Source: Panulirus ornatus (taxonomy: Eukaryota; Arthropoda; Malacostraca; Decapoda; Palinuridae). Taken from it: DNA of 64,000 bases. The DNA lies in NCBI RefSeq assembly GCF_036320965.1, contig NC_092242.1:68085520-68149519 (forward strand), in the 5' to 3' direction. This document shows positions 13,871 to 25,285 of the stretch, piece by piece. The notes below the pieces were generated by a model, which saw only the letters and a program-made list of their open reading frames with translations, searched no databases and was not told where the DNA came from. The first letter of the stretch is position 1, and each line of letters begins with the position of its first letter. A program made the position numbers and the translations under genes.

Positions 13871-14050
13871 CATAAGGCCAGGATACGATACATAAGGCCA
13901 GAATACGATGCATAAGGGCAGAATATGATACATAAGGGAAGAATACGATACATAAGGGCAGAATACGATACATAAGGACAAAATATGATACAAAAGGCCA
14001 TAACACGATACATAAAGCCAAGATACGATACATGAGGACAGAATACGATA
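13871..14050. repeat. 20-bp minisatellite, 9 copies
   Basis: Nine head-to-tail copies of a unit like CATAAGGCCAGAATACGATA, exactly 20 bases each, with no indels and 1-5 substitutions per unit. Three frames on the minus strand stay open only because the unit lacks stop codons, giving 20-residue protein repeats. No promoter or start supports translation. Confidence 0.95.
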
Positions 14051-14101
14051 CATCACATGGACGTGAAATAGAGGAAGCCATCAGCTCCCAGAACATAACA
14101 C

Positions 14102-14450
14102 ATGGATGACATCTCGCTTTTCCACGACCATCACCATCACTTCTCCGAAAGCTTTCATCACTGTCACCTCCCCTTCCTCACCATCATCCTTCTCTTCTCC
14201 CTCGGCATCACCATCACTTCCCCTCCGTCAATACGACTGCTATCAAATTTTACCTCCTCCTTCACCACCAACACAATAACTACGCTCATCTCCATCCTTC
14301 TTCACCATCATCTCACTATCTTTCAACACCAACACGCTGTATCTCCCTCCAACACCACCATTATCATTGTCTCCCCAGACCTCACTATCACAACCACCTC
14401 ATCATCACTATCATCACACCTCCTCATTCCCCATTATCACCATTAGCACC
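14102..14450. repeat. degenerate CAT/CAC/CTC trinucleotide-rich tract
   Basis: C, A and T triplets (CAC, CAT, CTC, ACC) make up almost the whole tract, with no fixed register. The 114-codon His/Thr/Ser/Leu frame is compositional. Confidence 0.6.
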
Positions 14451-14792
14451 CTCAAAATTACCACTCATGAAAACATCAGAAATTGGTTCAACAAATCTCA
14501 ACCATAAATTCCTGAGCATTAATACCACTGAGAGCCTTAACTCTTATTCACTTTTTAATGATTTTACAATCCTTACACACAAATATGACGCCTCAAAGGA
14601 ATAACAGACCTTTCCACAGTCATAAATAACCTTGAGAGCAATGTCGCCAAGATGAATTAGCTGCAGTGAATTGAGAACGTGTCCTTGTTTCGGGTCACCC
14701 GAGAAAACCTTTTGGAGGAACGGTTTGGGAGGGAGGGAGGGAGGGAGTCGTGAATCGATGAGGCGGCACGCAAAGTTACCTGAAGAGGGGGC

Positions 14793-14794
<2 letters not shown>
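14451..14794. other. unique sequence, no gene seen
   Basis: Nothing beyond a (GGGA)n run at about 14728-14746. Confidence 0.45.

Positions 14795-14863
<69 letters not shown>
14795..14863. repeat. (GT)n microsatellite
   Basis: About 34 GT units. Confidence 0.97.
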
Positions 14864-14864
<1 letters not shown>

Positions 14865-14983
14865 AACCTAACTCTGAGCAAAGGACAAAAGGGATATATT
14901 ATTAATCGATAATAAAGGCTTAGAGATGCAGCCAGCAGCACTGACGGGTTCAGCTGATGGAGGCGAGTGATCACAACACTTAC

Positions 14984-15200
14984 CTCCACGTGAGACGCGT
15001 CCTCCATTCAGAGGGAAAAGTGAATATCGTGGTAAGGTTATCATATATACATGTGACTGACTCTACTAAACCATGAGAGACCCCAGAGATGATGAAGGCA
15101 GTGATGCCCAATGGCGACACAGCCGAATTATTTGAGAGAGAGAGAGAGCACGCAGACCCAACATGAGCAGACAACCCCGTAGTTTCTTCTGCGTGTCCTG
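14984..15200 (-). CDS. possible internal exon, unknown protein (hypothetical)
   Basis: On the minus strand a good acceptor (TTTTGTTCCCATCCACAG) ends at 15201 and a consensus donor (GTGGAG followed by GTAAGT) starts at 14983. The 217 bases between them are fully open in one frame (entering in phase 1, leaving in phase 2). The frame runs from GHAEETTGLSAHVG through a moderately hydrophobic middle to SEWRTRLTW. The other two frames contain stops. An ATG at 15007 in a different frame would give only MEDASHVE before the donor. No family recognised. Splice signals are the only support. Confidence 0.35.
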
Positions 15201-15469
15201 CTGTGGATGGGAACAAAACATCAACAATGTGTCTTTTTTTTATCACCAACAAACACAGGGAGAAGGTGATGATTTTAGACACGAAACAAACAAACGAGCA
15301 AAAAACAAACAAACTTGCCAACTATACAACTTATACAGTAATCGTTAACAAATTAAACAAGTTCACTTTCAGAAAAAAAACCTAACTAATAATTGTATGG
15401 TTTGAAAACCTGATTCTATGCGGAAGAACAGGGATGCCATTCCTATGAGAACCAAACCAAGAGGCTTCA

Positions 15470-15473
<4 letters not shown>
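15201..15473. other. AT-rich sequence, no gene seen
   Basis: A-rich plus strand (AAACAAACAAAC words at 15280-15315). On the minus strand the pyrimidine tract just above 15201 would be the intron side of the exon called at 14984-15200. Confidence 0.4.

Positions 15474-15510
<37 letters not shown>
15474..15510. repeat. (CA)n microsatellite
   Basis: About 18 CA units. Confidence 0.95.
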
Positions 15511-15515
<5 letters not shown>

Positions 15516-15690
15516 TTACCTGATCAAAACCTCGGTGGGAAGAGGTGAGGCCGGGGAACAGGTCGAGATCCTACAGTCACATGCATCACCTTTCGTCGCT
15601 GCTGACTGGCTTCTTACCTGCGGAAAAAGAGAACGAAAGTGTCAAGCCCAGTGGACATGGCTTTAAGAAAGTACTTGAAATAAATAAGAA

Positions 15691-15692
<2 letters not shown>

Positions 15693-15748
<56 letters not shown>
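15693..15748. repeat. (GT)n microsatellite
   Basis: About 28 GT units. Confidence 0.97.
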
Positions 15749-15751
<3 letters not shown>

Positions 15752-16859
15752 CAAGGTGTATCAGAGATTGGATGGCCATGTCGCACATTATTGTTTAACT
15801 CTCCCACTTTACTTTCCCCTGAGCGGATGAGAAGATACTGGCGAGAGGCGTCGTGGATGAGTGACGTCGGATGGTAGGTATAACAATATCCACCTGAGGG
15901 TGCACGTCCCACCATCTATAACTCACACCTGCACCCCAGATCGGCTGCCGTGCGACATCAACCACACCAGCACGAATATGATACCTCGGTGTTCACTAAG
16001 GCGTCCCGTCCTCCTTCACCTTGAAGACCTTCCATTCGAACTTTTCTGCCCGAAGTAAGAAACGCTACAGTTTAGATGACCTTGTTTACCAGCTAATTGT
16101 CCTTAATTACCGAGAGGTCAAGGAGGAAATTCCCCGTCATGAGAACCACTGGTGCGGAAGCGCGTGAACTTCGCCGATAATGAATCTGACCTCCTGACAT
16201 GAGTTCCTCCAGCGACGGAGTGAGCCGAAAGAACCCCCGTCGAAAAGGGTATCGTAATTAACCCCAAGATAAAAAACACTGACACAGAGAGAGGCACAGA
16301 ACCAAGAGTGAGTACCGGAACTGAGGGAGGAAGAAGAAGAAGAGGAGGAGAGTGTTACACACCAAGTACCAGCAGAGGAGAGAATGCCAAGGTAAAAGTG
16401 TTGAGGGGTCGGTAAAATGGCGGGTGCGTGCCATCTCACCTGGACGCACAGGATGTGCGGCTCGGACGAGGGGGAGGCGGGCGGTGCTTGGTAGGACACC
16501 CCATGCTGGAGAGGAGGACACCAGGTCCTCACCCACACTAGATAAGGGGAGGGAGGAGGAGGACTTAAAAGTCCCAGGAATGAACTAGTAAAAGAAAGAA
16601 AAAAAAGTGTCCATCCATGCGGCGAGAACGCATACCAAGAAATAACGAAAAAAAAAGAATGAGTGCATGCGAGAGACATGCGAAGAATGGGCGAGCCGGG
16701 GAGGGAGATGTCATGAGGAAGGAGAAGAGAGGGAATGTGCGCCGCAGTAGGGTGGGAATGAGGCTGAATGTACCATGAGCGAATGTTTGTCGAGGGTACT
16801 ACATGGGGGAACATTCCTGCCAGCGACGAAAAAACCCAGAAAACAGCGGTTGAAAGAAG

Positions 16860-16861
<2 letters not shown>
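15749..16861. other. unique sequence with a long minus-strand frame
   Basis: A minus-strand frame runs from the TA array at 16937 down to 16137 (266 codons, the longest in the window). Its N-terminal part is the TA array. The rest is Ser/Pro/Leu-rich from purine-rich DNA (AGA/GGA words at 16320-16350, AAAGAAAG at 16590-16660). No domain, start context or splice pair supports it, so it is not called as a gene. Confidence 0.4.

Positions 16862-16934
<73 letters not shown>
16862..16934. repeat. (TA)n microsatellite
   Basis: About 36 TA units. Confidence 0.97.
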
Positions 16935-16937
<3 letters not shown>

Positions 16938-17025
16938 TGTTATTCACTCATCATGAAACGCTACCCAAGTCTAGGGCAAGGGTTCTGACTAGTCTGGAGA
17001 CAGTGTCCCATCTACCATCAAACAT

Positions 17026-17027
<2 letters not shown>

Positions 17028-17083
<56 letters not shown>
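17028..17083. repeat. (TA)n microsatellite
   Basis: About 28 TA units, 94 bases after the previous TA array. The short spacer between the two shows no element match. Confidence 0.97.
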
Positions 17084-17087
<4 letters not shown>

Positions 17088-17690
17088 AGGAACAAATTTC
17101 TTATCCTTGAAACAACATTCACCAGAAATAAAAGAGAAAAGAAAGCTTTTACGATTAATTCTTGAGAGAAATGGGAATGAATAACCCGTCTTGGTGAGAT
17201 TAAACCTTACACTGGACGGCTCGTAACAGAATCTGCATTCTATCCTGTAATGGCTAATGCAGGCAGCTCATAACCATTAAGTCAGGCTCTTGGTTCCTGG
17301 CCGGGTTGAAATATTGGATAAGTTTCCTCATCTCTAAACTGAGTCGTATCAAAACGCGAATATACATAGGGCTATACAAACTCCTGTGGCGCTCCAGGGG
17401 TGTCTGATAGTGAGAAAGTGGGAACCTAATGATGTTTAGAACGAATCTAATAATAATAATGAACCAAAGATGGTTGCCATGAATCTAATACTCAGAAAGA
17501 AGGACGCGAATATTGTTTAGAACGAAACAGGGTGATGGCCAGACCTCCATATGGGGATGACCTGAGCAAGAATCACCCTTTCCTCCCTCGCTCAAGTTCC
17601 TGTAGGGTGTTGAGGACCAGACATATGATGATATTAAACATGTGTGATTCACGATGAAGTAAAACAAATATATCCAACATCATGCACCAT
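17084..17690. other. unique sequence, no gene seen
   Basis: AT-rich, short frames only. Confidence 0.45.
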
Positions 17691-17816
17691 GGGGCCCTCC
17701 GTGGTGTAGCTGCGAGCGTCGCTGACCGTGACGCAGTCGTGGGTCGCCCGGGGGTTCGAGGACATAGGTTCGACTTCTGGTTACGGCAGTCGGTCCACAG
17801 TCAACCCAGCTTTTCA
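17691..17816 (+). mobile_element. tRNA-derived SINE (family C), fullest copy
   Basis: Starts CCTCCGTGGTGTAGCTG, a box A-like tRNA head. It continues with a tRNA-like body (GACGCAGTCGTGGGTCGCCC), two box B-like strings (GGGTTCGAGG and AGGTTCGACTTC), and ends CAGTCAACCCAGC. Its second half is shared with minus-strand copies at 44521-44645 and 46052-46131, which supports a dispersed family. Known biology: such elements are transcribed by RNA polymerase III and moved by a partner LINE. Confidence 0.65.
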
Positions 17817-17901
17817 GAGTGTACGTTAGGCCCTTTCCTTTATCGCTCTTCACTATTATTCTAATTCACACCCTGTTCGTTACTTTCATCGTTCTTCATG
17901 G

Positions 17902-17903
<2 letters not shown>

Positions 17904-17979
<76 letters not shown>
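17904..17979. repeat. (GA)n microsatellite
   Basis: About 38 GA units. Confidence 0.97.
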
Positions 17980-17983
<4 letters not shown>

Positions 17984-18864
17984 AAAGAGCTTGCATAAGT
18001 TCGTACAGGGAGTGTGCGACCGACCTTGTTATAAAGTCCCTGGTCTCCAGCAGCCAGACTCAAAGAGGCAGGTAACACACAAATGCTTCGCCCAAAACAG
18101 AGGAGCCTCCGACTTTAACCTAATCATTTATACGTTAGTTGACCAAATGAAAACAAGCCAAGACTTCAATGACTATGCAATGGGTACCTAACACGCTGGG
18201 CCACGACTTCAGATCATCTGACTGACCTAAAAGGCGACAGCAGAGCCTGGTTCCGCATCGAGCTACCGAGGGAGGGAGGAGTTCCCGACGCTGACTGAAC
18301 TAAGGTGTTAGCAACGTGTCGACTTTCGGAATCGCTTTTGTCCATGTTTCATGGAGTGGAACTCATTCAATGGCCTTCAGACTTCCCCAAAATAAGATCA
18401 GAGACCTGGTACTGGAATACCTAAGGTTTTCTCTGAGCGGACCCCCGGAATCCTGCACTTCTTTATCAAGCGTTCCCCCAAGTCTGTTGCTGGCGTAGAA
18501 TGCATGTGAGTGCTGTCCATGGCCAGCGTATCGGGTGGACGTACGGTCATGCGCGACGTAGTAAGAGCTTCATTCAGGATAATTTTCCCTCGCTTGCCAG
18601 GACCTCTGGCCTCGACGTTGTAGGACGAAACGATGTTCTTGTTATTTCTTTCCTTTTTTTTCTTCGCAATTCTCAACGATCGAAGTCTCATCTTTTCTCC
18701 CCTAAGACAATGAGCGCTACGCGCTACACACTGCCTAATGCTACATCTCGTCACAGGCAAGTTAAGTAGAGACGAAATTTAAAATTCATGATTATGTCGG
18801 TGACCCTCCAAAAAAAATCAGTAATGCCCTTTGACCTGGTTTCCCAGAGCGGCCACACGTACGT
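17980..18864. other. unique sequence with weak open frames
   Basis: A 120-codon minus frame (18398-18760) and an 89-codon plus frame (18500-18769) overlap. Neither carries a recognised motif. A CAG-GTAACA donor-like string at about 18073 follows a short frame that begins inside the GA array. Confidence 0.35.
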
Positions 18865-18875
18865 ACACACACACA

Positions 18876-18927
<52 letters not shown>
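18865..18927. repeat. imperfect (AC)n microsatellite
   Basis: AC run with early interruptions, pure from about 18883. Confidence 0.93.
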
Positions 18928-18929
<2 letters not shown>

Positions 18930-19179
18930 GCCCCCTACCCCATCCCTCTAACTTGGTGTCAACATTCCAGCTTGGTTTGGTTGGAGGATGGTTGAGGCTA
19001 TGGTCGTTGCTCTGCTTTTGGCAACCAGTGGGGGACACAATTCCGGTTTTCTATTACTGTATTTTGCCCGTTTACGCGAGACATTTTCTCTCTTGTCTGT
19101 TGCCGTCAGGAGATTTTCACTTTCATTTTCCTGGTCCGTCTCACTGTTGGGTCTAGTCACTTGCACTCGACGTCCCCAA

Positions 19180-19263
<84 letters not shown>

Positions 19264-19286
19264 GTGTGTGTGTGTGTGTGTGTGTA
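19180..19286. repeat. compound (TG)n-(TA)n-(TG)n microsatellite
   Basis: TG to 19194, about 33 TA units to 19260, then TG again to about 19286. Confidence 0.96.
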
Positions 19287-19365
19287 TAATCTGCATTTCT
19301 TTTTTCAGCATTTATACAACATTTGTTTATCTTATCACCCCTTGCTATATAACCATCTCAATGTA

Positions 19366-19368
<3 letters not shown>

Positions 19369-19444
<76 letters not shown>
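19369..19444. repeat. (CT)n microsatellite
   Basis: About 38 CT units with one TTT interruption near the end. Confidence 0.96.
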
Positions 19445-19930
19445 GGGTTATATGGGTTTTTGTGAGGTAACAACTTCCCGTTTGGGATTCAGAGTTTTGC
19501 CGCCTGATGTCACTGATTTCGCTTTACACCACAATGCATCGCAATACAGTTTGTGTCGCGCTATGTGCAGTCATGAGCCGTGGGCCAAAAAAAAAAAAAA
19601 ATAAAGCTTTGCCAAACCTTTACTTACATACACACAGTTTTACATCATGGAAAAAGAAAAATCATTTTTTTTTTTGTGTGTGTGTGTGTTTCCTTGTTCA
19701 TACAACAGAATCGTGTCACAACTGCATATGGGGACTGCACAGGCCAATGTAACAGACCTATAAAGTTTTCCTGAGTTTCCTTTTTCCTGTTATTTTCTTT
19801 AATATCTTCTGTAATATAAAGATTTTTTTTTCCTACATCAGCGATGTAATATTTACTTCCACGGTCACCCCGTTTCCTCACGTTCACCTGACATTTAGAC
19901 TACATACAACCTGGTGTCTGTATGGTCAAG
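19445..19930. other. unique sequence with A and T runs
   Basis: Contains an A run near 19588-19602 and a T run near 19665-19675 followed by a short TG run. No gene supported. Confidence 0.4.
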
Positions 19931-19965
19931 TCTTCGAGGGGTCGTCTTACCCCCACACACAGCCC

Positions 19966-20090
19966 GGGCTGTGGTCCTGGCTGCTGGGCTGGGGACGTTG
20001 GTCTACTTATGCTGTTTGGAAGCCTCAGCCCACAGGCGCCCACGTAACCCCCTCACAGACTGGCTCGTCTGGTCTACTTCGTCTTGCAGG
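19966..20090 (+). CDS. possible short exon with hydrophobic segment (hypothetical)
   Basis: The string CTTACCCCCACACACAG could act as an acceptor, and the frame ends at GTCTTGCAG followed by GTACAC, a fair donor. One open frame reads RAVVLAAGLGTLVYLCCLEA, a membrane or signal-like stretch, then AHRRPRNPLTDWLVWSTSSC. A second frame is also open, so the coding frame is ambiguous. No family recognised and no ATG in frame. Confidence 0.2.
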
Positions 20091-21066
20091 TACACTTGTT
20101 CATGACAACTTTGAAAAAAAAAAAACTCCTCCACAGCGAATCCCAAGGTGTCTCTGATGACTAGAGTCACCAGGTAAAGCAGAAGTAATCGCATGTAATT
20201 GTAATATATGATAAAAGCAAAATGTGCGATCATCATTATTTACCTTACGTGCATCGTACGTTCGACCTGGATTCCATTTAACGAAGCTGTTGCTGCACTT
20301 GTTGTACGTTTTACCTTTCTAGTGTTTATATAGTAAGAGAAGCTTCTCCATGTGAAGACTAACCTTGACTTGGTGATCAAATACATCATTAAATAAGCTA
20401 TACGAGATCGTCTTCCAAACAAATGCATCGGTAGTTTCGCATCAAACTAAATCTAATGACTTATATTTGAAGCCACGGGAGTTATGATGTTAGATACATC
20501 AGGAAAAAAGAACAAAACAACTTTCCGCTTGAGGTCTTTGTGGAAACATTTACTTGAAAAAGTCCGGTAGAGCAACGACTGTCAACCACTTTTCAACTGA
20601 CATAACCCATGCCTATTTCACGAGAGAATCCTTAAGTACCCCTATTCGTCCATTAAATGTCATTTAATTTCTCTCCATCTGTCACTCGTAACGTATTTTT
20701 TTCCCACTCTTTCACCGATTTCTTGTCAGTTTCGCGTATCCCTGGGGAAACATGAACTCCCTGATTGACAACCAACGCAACGAAACATTTTTAGGCGTCG
20801 CATTTCCGTTTACCCACGATACCTGGCATCTGTAATCCAGGCCGGTGCTCGAACGACACACGAGGTAAGAGTCGACCCTTAATTTCACCTTTTGACATTG
20901 ATTGGCTTTATGACATCTTCTCATTATTTTCTTCTTCGTCTTCACTTAATTCCTTCGAGATTTTCTGGATTTCTAAAAGTCTCTAAGAAGTGCCTTATTC
21001 TATGGAGCGTCGTCTCAAGCTGCGGGGGAAATCCAGCGTGAAAGTGAAATGATAAAGGCATATTCA

Positions 21067-21069
<3 letters not shown>
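20091..21069. other. unique sequence, no gene seen
   Basis: Mixed to AT-rich, only short frames of 60-80 codons without signals. Confidence 0.45.

Positions 21070-21146
<77 letters not shown>
21070..21146. repeat. (TA)n microsatellite
   Basis: About 38 TA units. Confidence 0.97.
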
Positions 21147-21149
<3 letters not shown>

Positions 21150-21579
21150 GTAACTCTGGCAAAAGGTATTATAAAATCAAACACAAATACCCCACAGCTT
21201 TAACCCCAGGTCCATCAAGCTGTTCACGGTACAATTACGGCCGCGTATTTTGTGGGAATCTGGAAGAAACTGACCCACTTAATGTATGATTCTGAAAACG
21301 TTTCAGGCGAGGAGCAACCCCCCCTCCCCTCCCTGTAAACCTTCCCCTTAAAGAGGAGCCTCTTCTCCTGCGAACACTGAGTCCTACGTACTGAAAACTC
21401 GAGTGTGGATGACCCATTGTCATGTGTCAGGAAGCCATGAAGTGCTACATGAGATCTGTTCCTTTCCCAAAAACCGATGATATTGGTAACAATAACCGTA
21501 ATTATAGTCATGTAATAACAGTAATAATATCATAATATACCGATCACTGCTACTATTACTACTGCACCACTATTATTAC
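21147..21579. other. unique sequence, no gene seen
   Basis: Two overlapping minus-strand frames at 21224-21511 have no signals. Confidence 0.45.
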
Positions 21580-21581
21580 AT

Positions 21582-21614
<33 letters not shown>

Positions 21615-21615
21615 T
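21580..21615. repeat. (TAC)n microsatellite
   Basis: About 11 CTA units inside a wider ATT/TAA-rich patch (21538-21650). Confidence 0.9.
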
Positions 21616-22322
21616 TACTAATATTAATAATACTAATAATGATAACACTGAACTGAATGCAGCCAAGAGTTATAAATATTGAAGAAAAAAATACAATAAG
21701 CTGGGAAGACGGGTAGAGGCCTATTGCTGTTAAACAGAAATTCTCCACCGGTACACAAAAATGGAACTGTCAATACTGTCTATAGTTATTGATTATGTTC
21801 ACAATGGTTGGGTTGGGGCCGTTCCTGTACCTGTCTATACGAGCATGTATGGGCGTCGATACGGTTGCTCTCCCGTACTGCAACTAAAGGAAGATAGACC
21901 TAAGATAACGAGAGGTTCTGGTGGCACGATGGTGCAGCGAATTGTCGAACTGGGGATGAGCAGTTGGGCCAACTGTGGACAGAATTGTGAGTGGTAGGGG
22001 GATACTGATCTAATCAGAGTCTTTTAAGTTTTTGAAATCAGTTTGATGATGTAGACGGTGTAATGTTCTTCGAAAGATACAGGGATAAAACAACGTGTGC
22101 TCAGGATATGAAATTAATGAAGAAACAGGAAGGAAAAGGATGTAACGAAGTACTTGTGTAGGAAAACTGGATGAAGGGAATACAAGGAATGAGAACAGAG
22201 TAACCGCTAACAGGACACAGACAGAAGTTTAATAACTTGTTTGCACATTTGATATGGTTCATGGGTGAGCGGGTCACCATGAGTATAAAAAACTCCCTTC
22301 CCATTCGGTACAAATACGTAAT

Positions 22323-22323
<1 letters not shown>
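21616..22323. other. unique sequence with a weak plus-strand frame
   Basis: A 78-codon frame at 21761-21997 begins with ATG and contains a late donor-like AATT-GTGAGT at 21987. No acceptor, motif or homology was recognised. Confidence 0.35.

Positions 22324-22370
<47 letters not shown>
22324..22370. repeat. (CA)n microsatellite
   Basis: About 23 CA units. Confidence 0.97.
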
Positions 22371-22371
<1 letters not shown>

Positions 22372-23202
22372 CCCGAAAATAACCGAGAAAACCTAACTTC
22401 TTCAACAAGAAGGTTTAAAAACCCAGAAGGTCAGTGACAATTAGCGAGTGTGGTACAACGGCAGCCGAGGAGGGGTGTAGGGTGGCAGGCGTGGTGGTGG
22501 TGGTAATTACAGGGTAAACTCCGACTAAATGACAAGATGGATTGCCTCACGAGACGACCACGCCCACCGCCACGCCCCCTCCTGTCAAGCAACTGCATGC
22601 ACATTGGTTTGTCTGTCCGCTGACCTGTCCACACCTAGTTTGCGCTTGCCAATCTCCGTCCAACTCATAAATCTATTTATCCATTAATTCTAACCGTCTT
22701 TTTTACCATTTATTCTGTTCCCCCACGTCATTCTGTGACCGAATTTACAATAATTTACACGGAAGGTTTCCTCTTACCACCACAAAAGATTTTCTGTTTG
22801 GTATAAATAACCTCAATTTAAACTGTTCATGTGTGTTCAAGGGAAAGCAATATCTGCAAGCTACAGAGGCAATGGTTTTTGACCATGAGAAAGTGGCAGG
22901 AAGACTGAACATGATGAACGCATTTACTTAAAACTGCAGTTGGCACAGCGCCTCGCCCTGTACTGTGTGACGACAGACGCTTTAACCTTCTCATAAGGCA
23001 ACATGTGAAGTGTGAAGAACGAATAGAATGTGTGTTTGAGGGTCAGTCAGTCAGTTCCCTTTTAAACAGCCAGGCTGTATTTAATGGTAACACAGGCTGG
23101 ACACAAGAGATCAAGCAAGGGTGAGCCTTGTGTGTGTGTGTGAGTGGGAGCAGGTAGGCCACGAGGTCATTATATATGTGACTGCCTACCACATTCTGTC
23201 TC
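22371..23202. other. unique sequence, no gene seen
   Basis: No frame above 70 codons with signals. GGTGGTGGTGG at about 22494. Confidence 0.45.
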
Positions 23203-23228
23203 AACACACACACACACACACACACACA
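23203..23228. repeat. (AC)n microsatellite
   Basis: About 13 AC units. Confidence 0.92.
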
Positions 23229-23448
23229 AGCGTTTTAGCCAATGCGAATCGAGGATGTTTATCACGATAAAAGACTCTGATAATCAAATATTTCACAGTG
23301 ATTTAGCGCGCGAATACATATATACTTCACTTAAGAGCATTGGCATTATCATACATTTACTTCGGCTTTAAGAGTGTGTTCATGAGTGTATTTCTGAATG
23401 TATAAATAAAGGCATAGTCAAAGTCAATGCTTAAATGAATGGTAACTG

Positions 23449-23450
<2 letters not shown>

Positions 23451-23535
<85 letters not shown>

Positions 23536-23568
23536 GATAGATAGATAGATAGATAGATGGATAGATAT
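23451..23568. repeat. compound (TA)n-(GATA)n microsatellite
   Basis: About 39 TA units to 23529, then CATA and about 8 GATA units with one GATG variant. Confidence 0.96.
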
Positions 23569-23810
23569 AAAGGCCTCTTATCATGGCTAACAGAGGGAGA
23601 GGGAAGAGAGGATCTTCAGGCCCGGGGGAGCCGACCCCTCCCTCCCACACACACACCTCACGCAGGTATAATCTTGAGCAGCACAGGATAATCCTCTCAC
23701 GCCTACTCGACTCCCCGTCGCTAGGTACACACAACAAGGGCGGGAGTGGGAGGAGGGGCAGTGATCACGCCCTACCCCAGAGTCCCACCCTCCTACACTC
23801 CTGCTGACGT

Positions 23811-23842
<32 letters not shown>
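23811..23842. repeat. (CA)n microsatellite
   Basis: About 16 CA units. Confidence 0.94.
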
Positions 23843-23845
<3 letters not shown>

Positions 23846-23978
23846 AAAGAACGTCAACAGTAGTAGCAAAGTTACGAGATTATCATTATTATTACACTTG
23901 GGACTAACGATGCAGCTACTGTCATTCAAAACTACCGCGCTGTAATTTGAACTGTTTGCTCCGGTGCTTATCAGCGAA

Positions 23979-23985
<7 letters not shown>

Positions 23986-24048
<63 letters not shown>
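23986..24048. repeat. (CT)n microsatellite, left arm of a CT/GA inverted pair
   Basis: About 31 CT units, complementary to the GA array 35 bases downstream. Confidence 0.97.
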
Positions 24049-24051
<3 letters not shown>

Positions 24052-24079
24052 CGACTGTATATATATATGTGTGTGTGTG

Positions 24080-24083
<4 letters not shown>

Positions 24084-24154
<71 letters not shown>
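24084..24154. repeat. (GA)n microsatellite, right arm of a CT/GA inverted pair
   Basis: About 35 GA units. The spacer to the CT arm holds a short TA run and a TG run, so four repeat types meet within 170 bases. Confidence 0.97.
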
Positions 24155-24157
<3 letters not shown>

Positions 24158-24892
24158 ACGAAAAAGAACTGCTAATATGAATCGTCCAATTATCTTTTAG
24201 TACCGTCAGGGATCCGGTCCTTTCTCTACAAAAGCAGCAAATTAAACCGTGCAAAGTCTTACAACTCATAACTGTAATACTGGGATTCGAAATGAAGCAG
24301 GGGGAAAAAATAGAAAACGAGAGCAGGCGGGGACACTTGTACAGTTGAATAAAAAACACGTCCGCTGTACACACAACAACCTCCACCATTTCTTTTATTT
24401 CCTCAGATATCACAGGGACTCCTTCACCTTAATTCTCCCTCAACCTCTAACCTTCATATTAAAGCTCCCTTGACCTCCACCCTTCATCTTCACTCTCCCT
24501 TCACCTCCAGCCAGCCACGATGATGGGTAACAAATACCTCAGAAGTCCATAAGACATAACTAATGAACTACATAAGACACCTCGCCCACCCCACCTCCAC
24601 AACAATTCTTAGTCCAATTACCTGGACAAAGATGTTTTTTCTCTCATCACCAAAATCTGAATAACAATATCCAAGCAACGCAATGCATACTGTTAAGGTT
24701 ATTATTGTAATGCTTGGAAAACACTCCGGCTTCTTTTTTTTTCTGTCCTGAGTACGACTAACACATGCGACTATATCATTCACTCGTCAGTGAACAGTTG
24801 TTGTGTATAACGAGGGATATCTTGAAAAAACAGAATATTCCTTGAATTTTTTATTCTAACACTAAGCTCATGCATCATCATCTGTTCTGAGA
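24155..24892. other. unique sequence, no gene seen
   Basis: 24400-24520 repeats a CTTCACCTTAATTCTCCCTC-like phrase two or three times about 32-38 bases apart, a short degenerate minisatellite. No gene supported. Confidence 0.4.

Positions 24893-24973
<81 letters not shown>
24893..24973. repeat. compound (AC)n-(AT)n microsatellite
   Basis: About 14 AC units meeting about 27 AT units at 24920. Confidence 0.96.
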
Positions 24974-24978
<5 letters not shown>

Positions 24979-25165
24979 ATGCATAAGGTCACAGGTGGGA
25001 GACATGCCAATATATTCAGAGAATATTAGGCAATAAATCCGCATCACAAACTTATAATGTGTAATTAATGACGCCGGCGGCAGCTGCCAGCTAGCCTGCC
25101 TTGAACCCTGGTGACGCTGAGTAACTTAAGTGCAGGAGGCACAGAACGGATGGCTTGAGCGACCG

Positions 25166-25285
25166 AGCTACGGACGACTTGCTGGGGGGGAGGAAGGAAT
25201 TCCGACCATAAGGACGACTTGCTGGGGAGGATCAACTCCGACCATAAGGACGACTTGCTGGGGGTGAACTCCAAGCCTAAGTTAA
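25166..25285. repeat. 45-bp short tandem repeat, about 2.5 copies
   Basis: The phrase GGACGACTTGCTGGGG followed by CTCCGACCATAA occurs at about 25167, 25212 and 25248, spaced 45 and 36 bases. The minus frame reads SSLWSE twice because of it. Confidence 0.8.

Noticed and set aside
14102..14446. His-rich 114-codon frame
   Set aside because: Built of CAT/CAC/CTC triplets with no signals; compositional.
16137..16937. Longest open frame of the window (266 codons, minus)
   Set aside because: Its start is a TA array and the rest is Ser/Pro/Leu-rich from purine-rich DNA. No domain, splice pair or start context.
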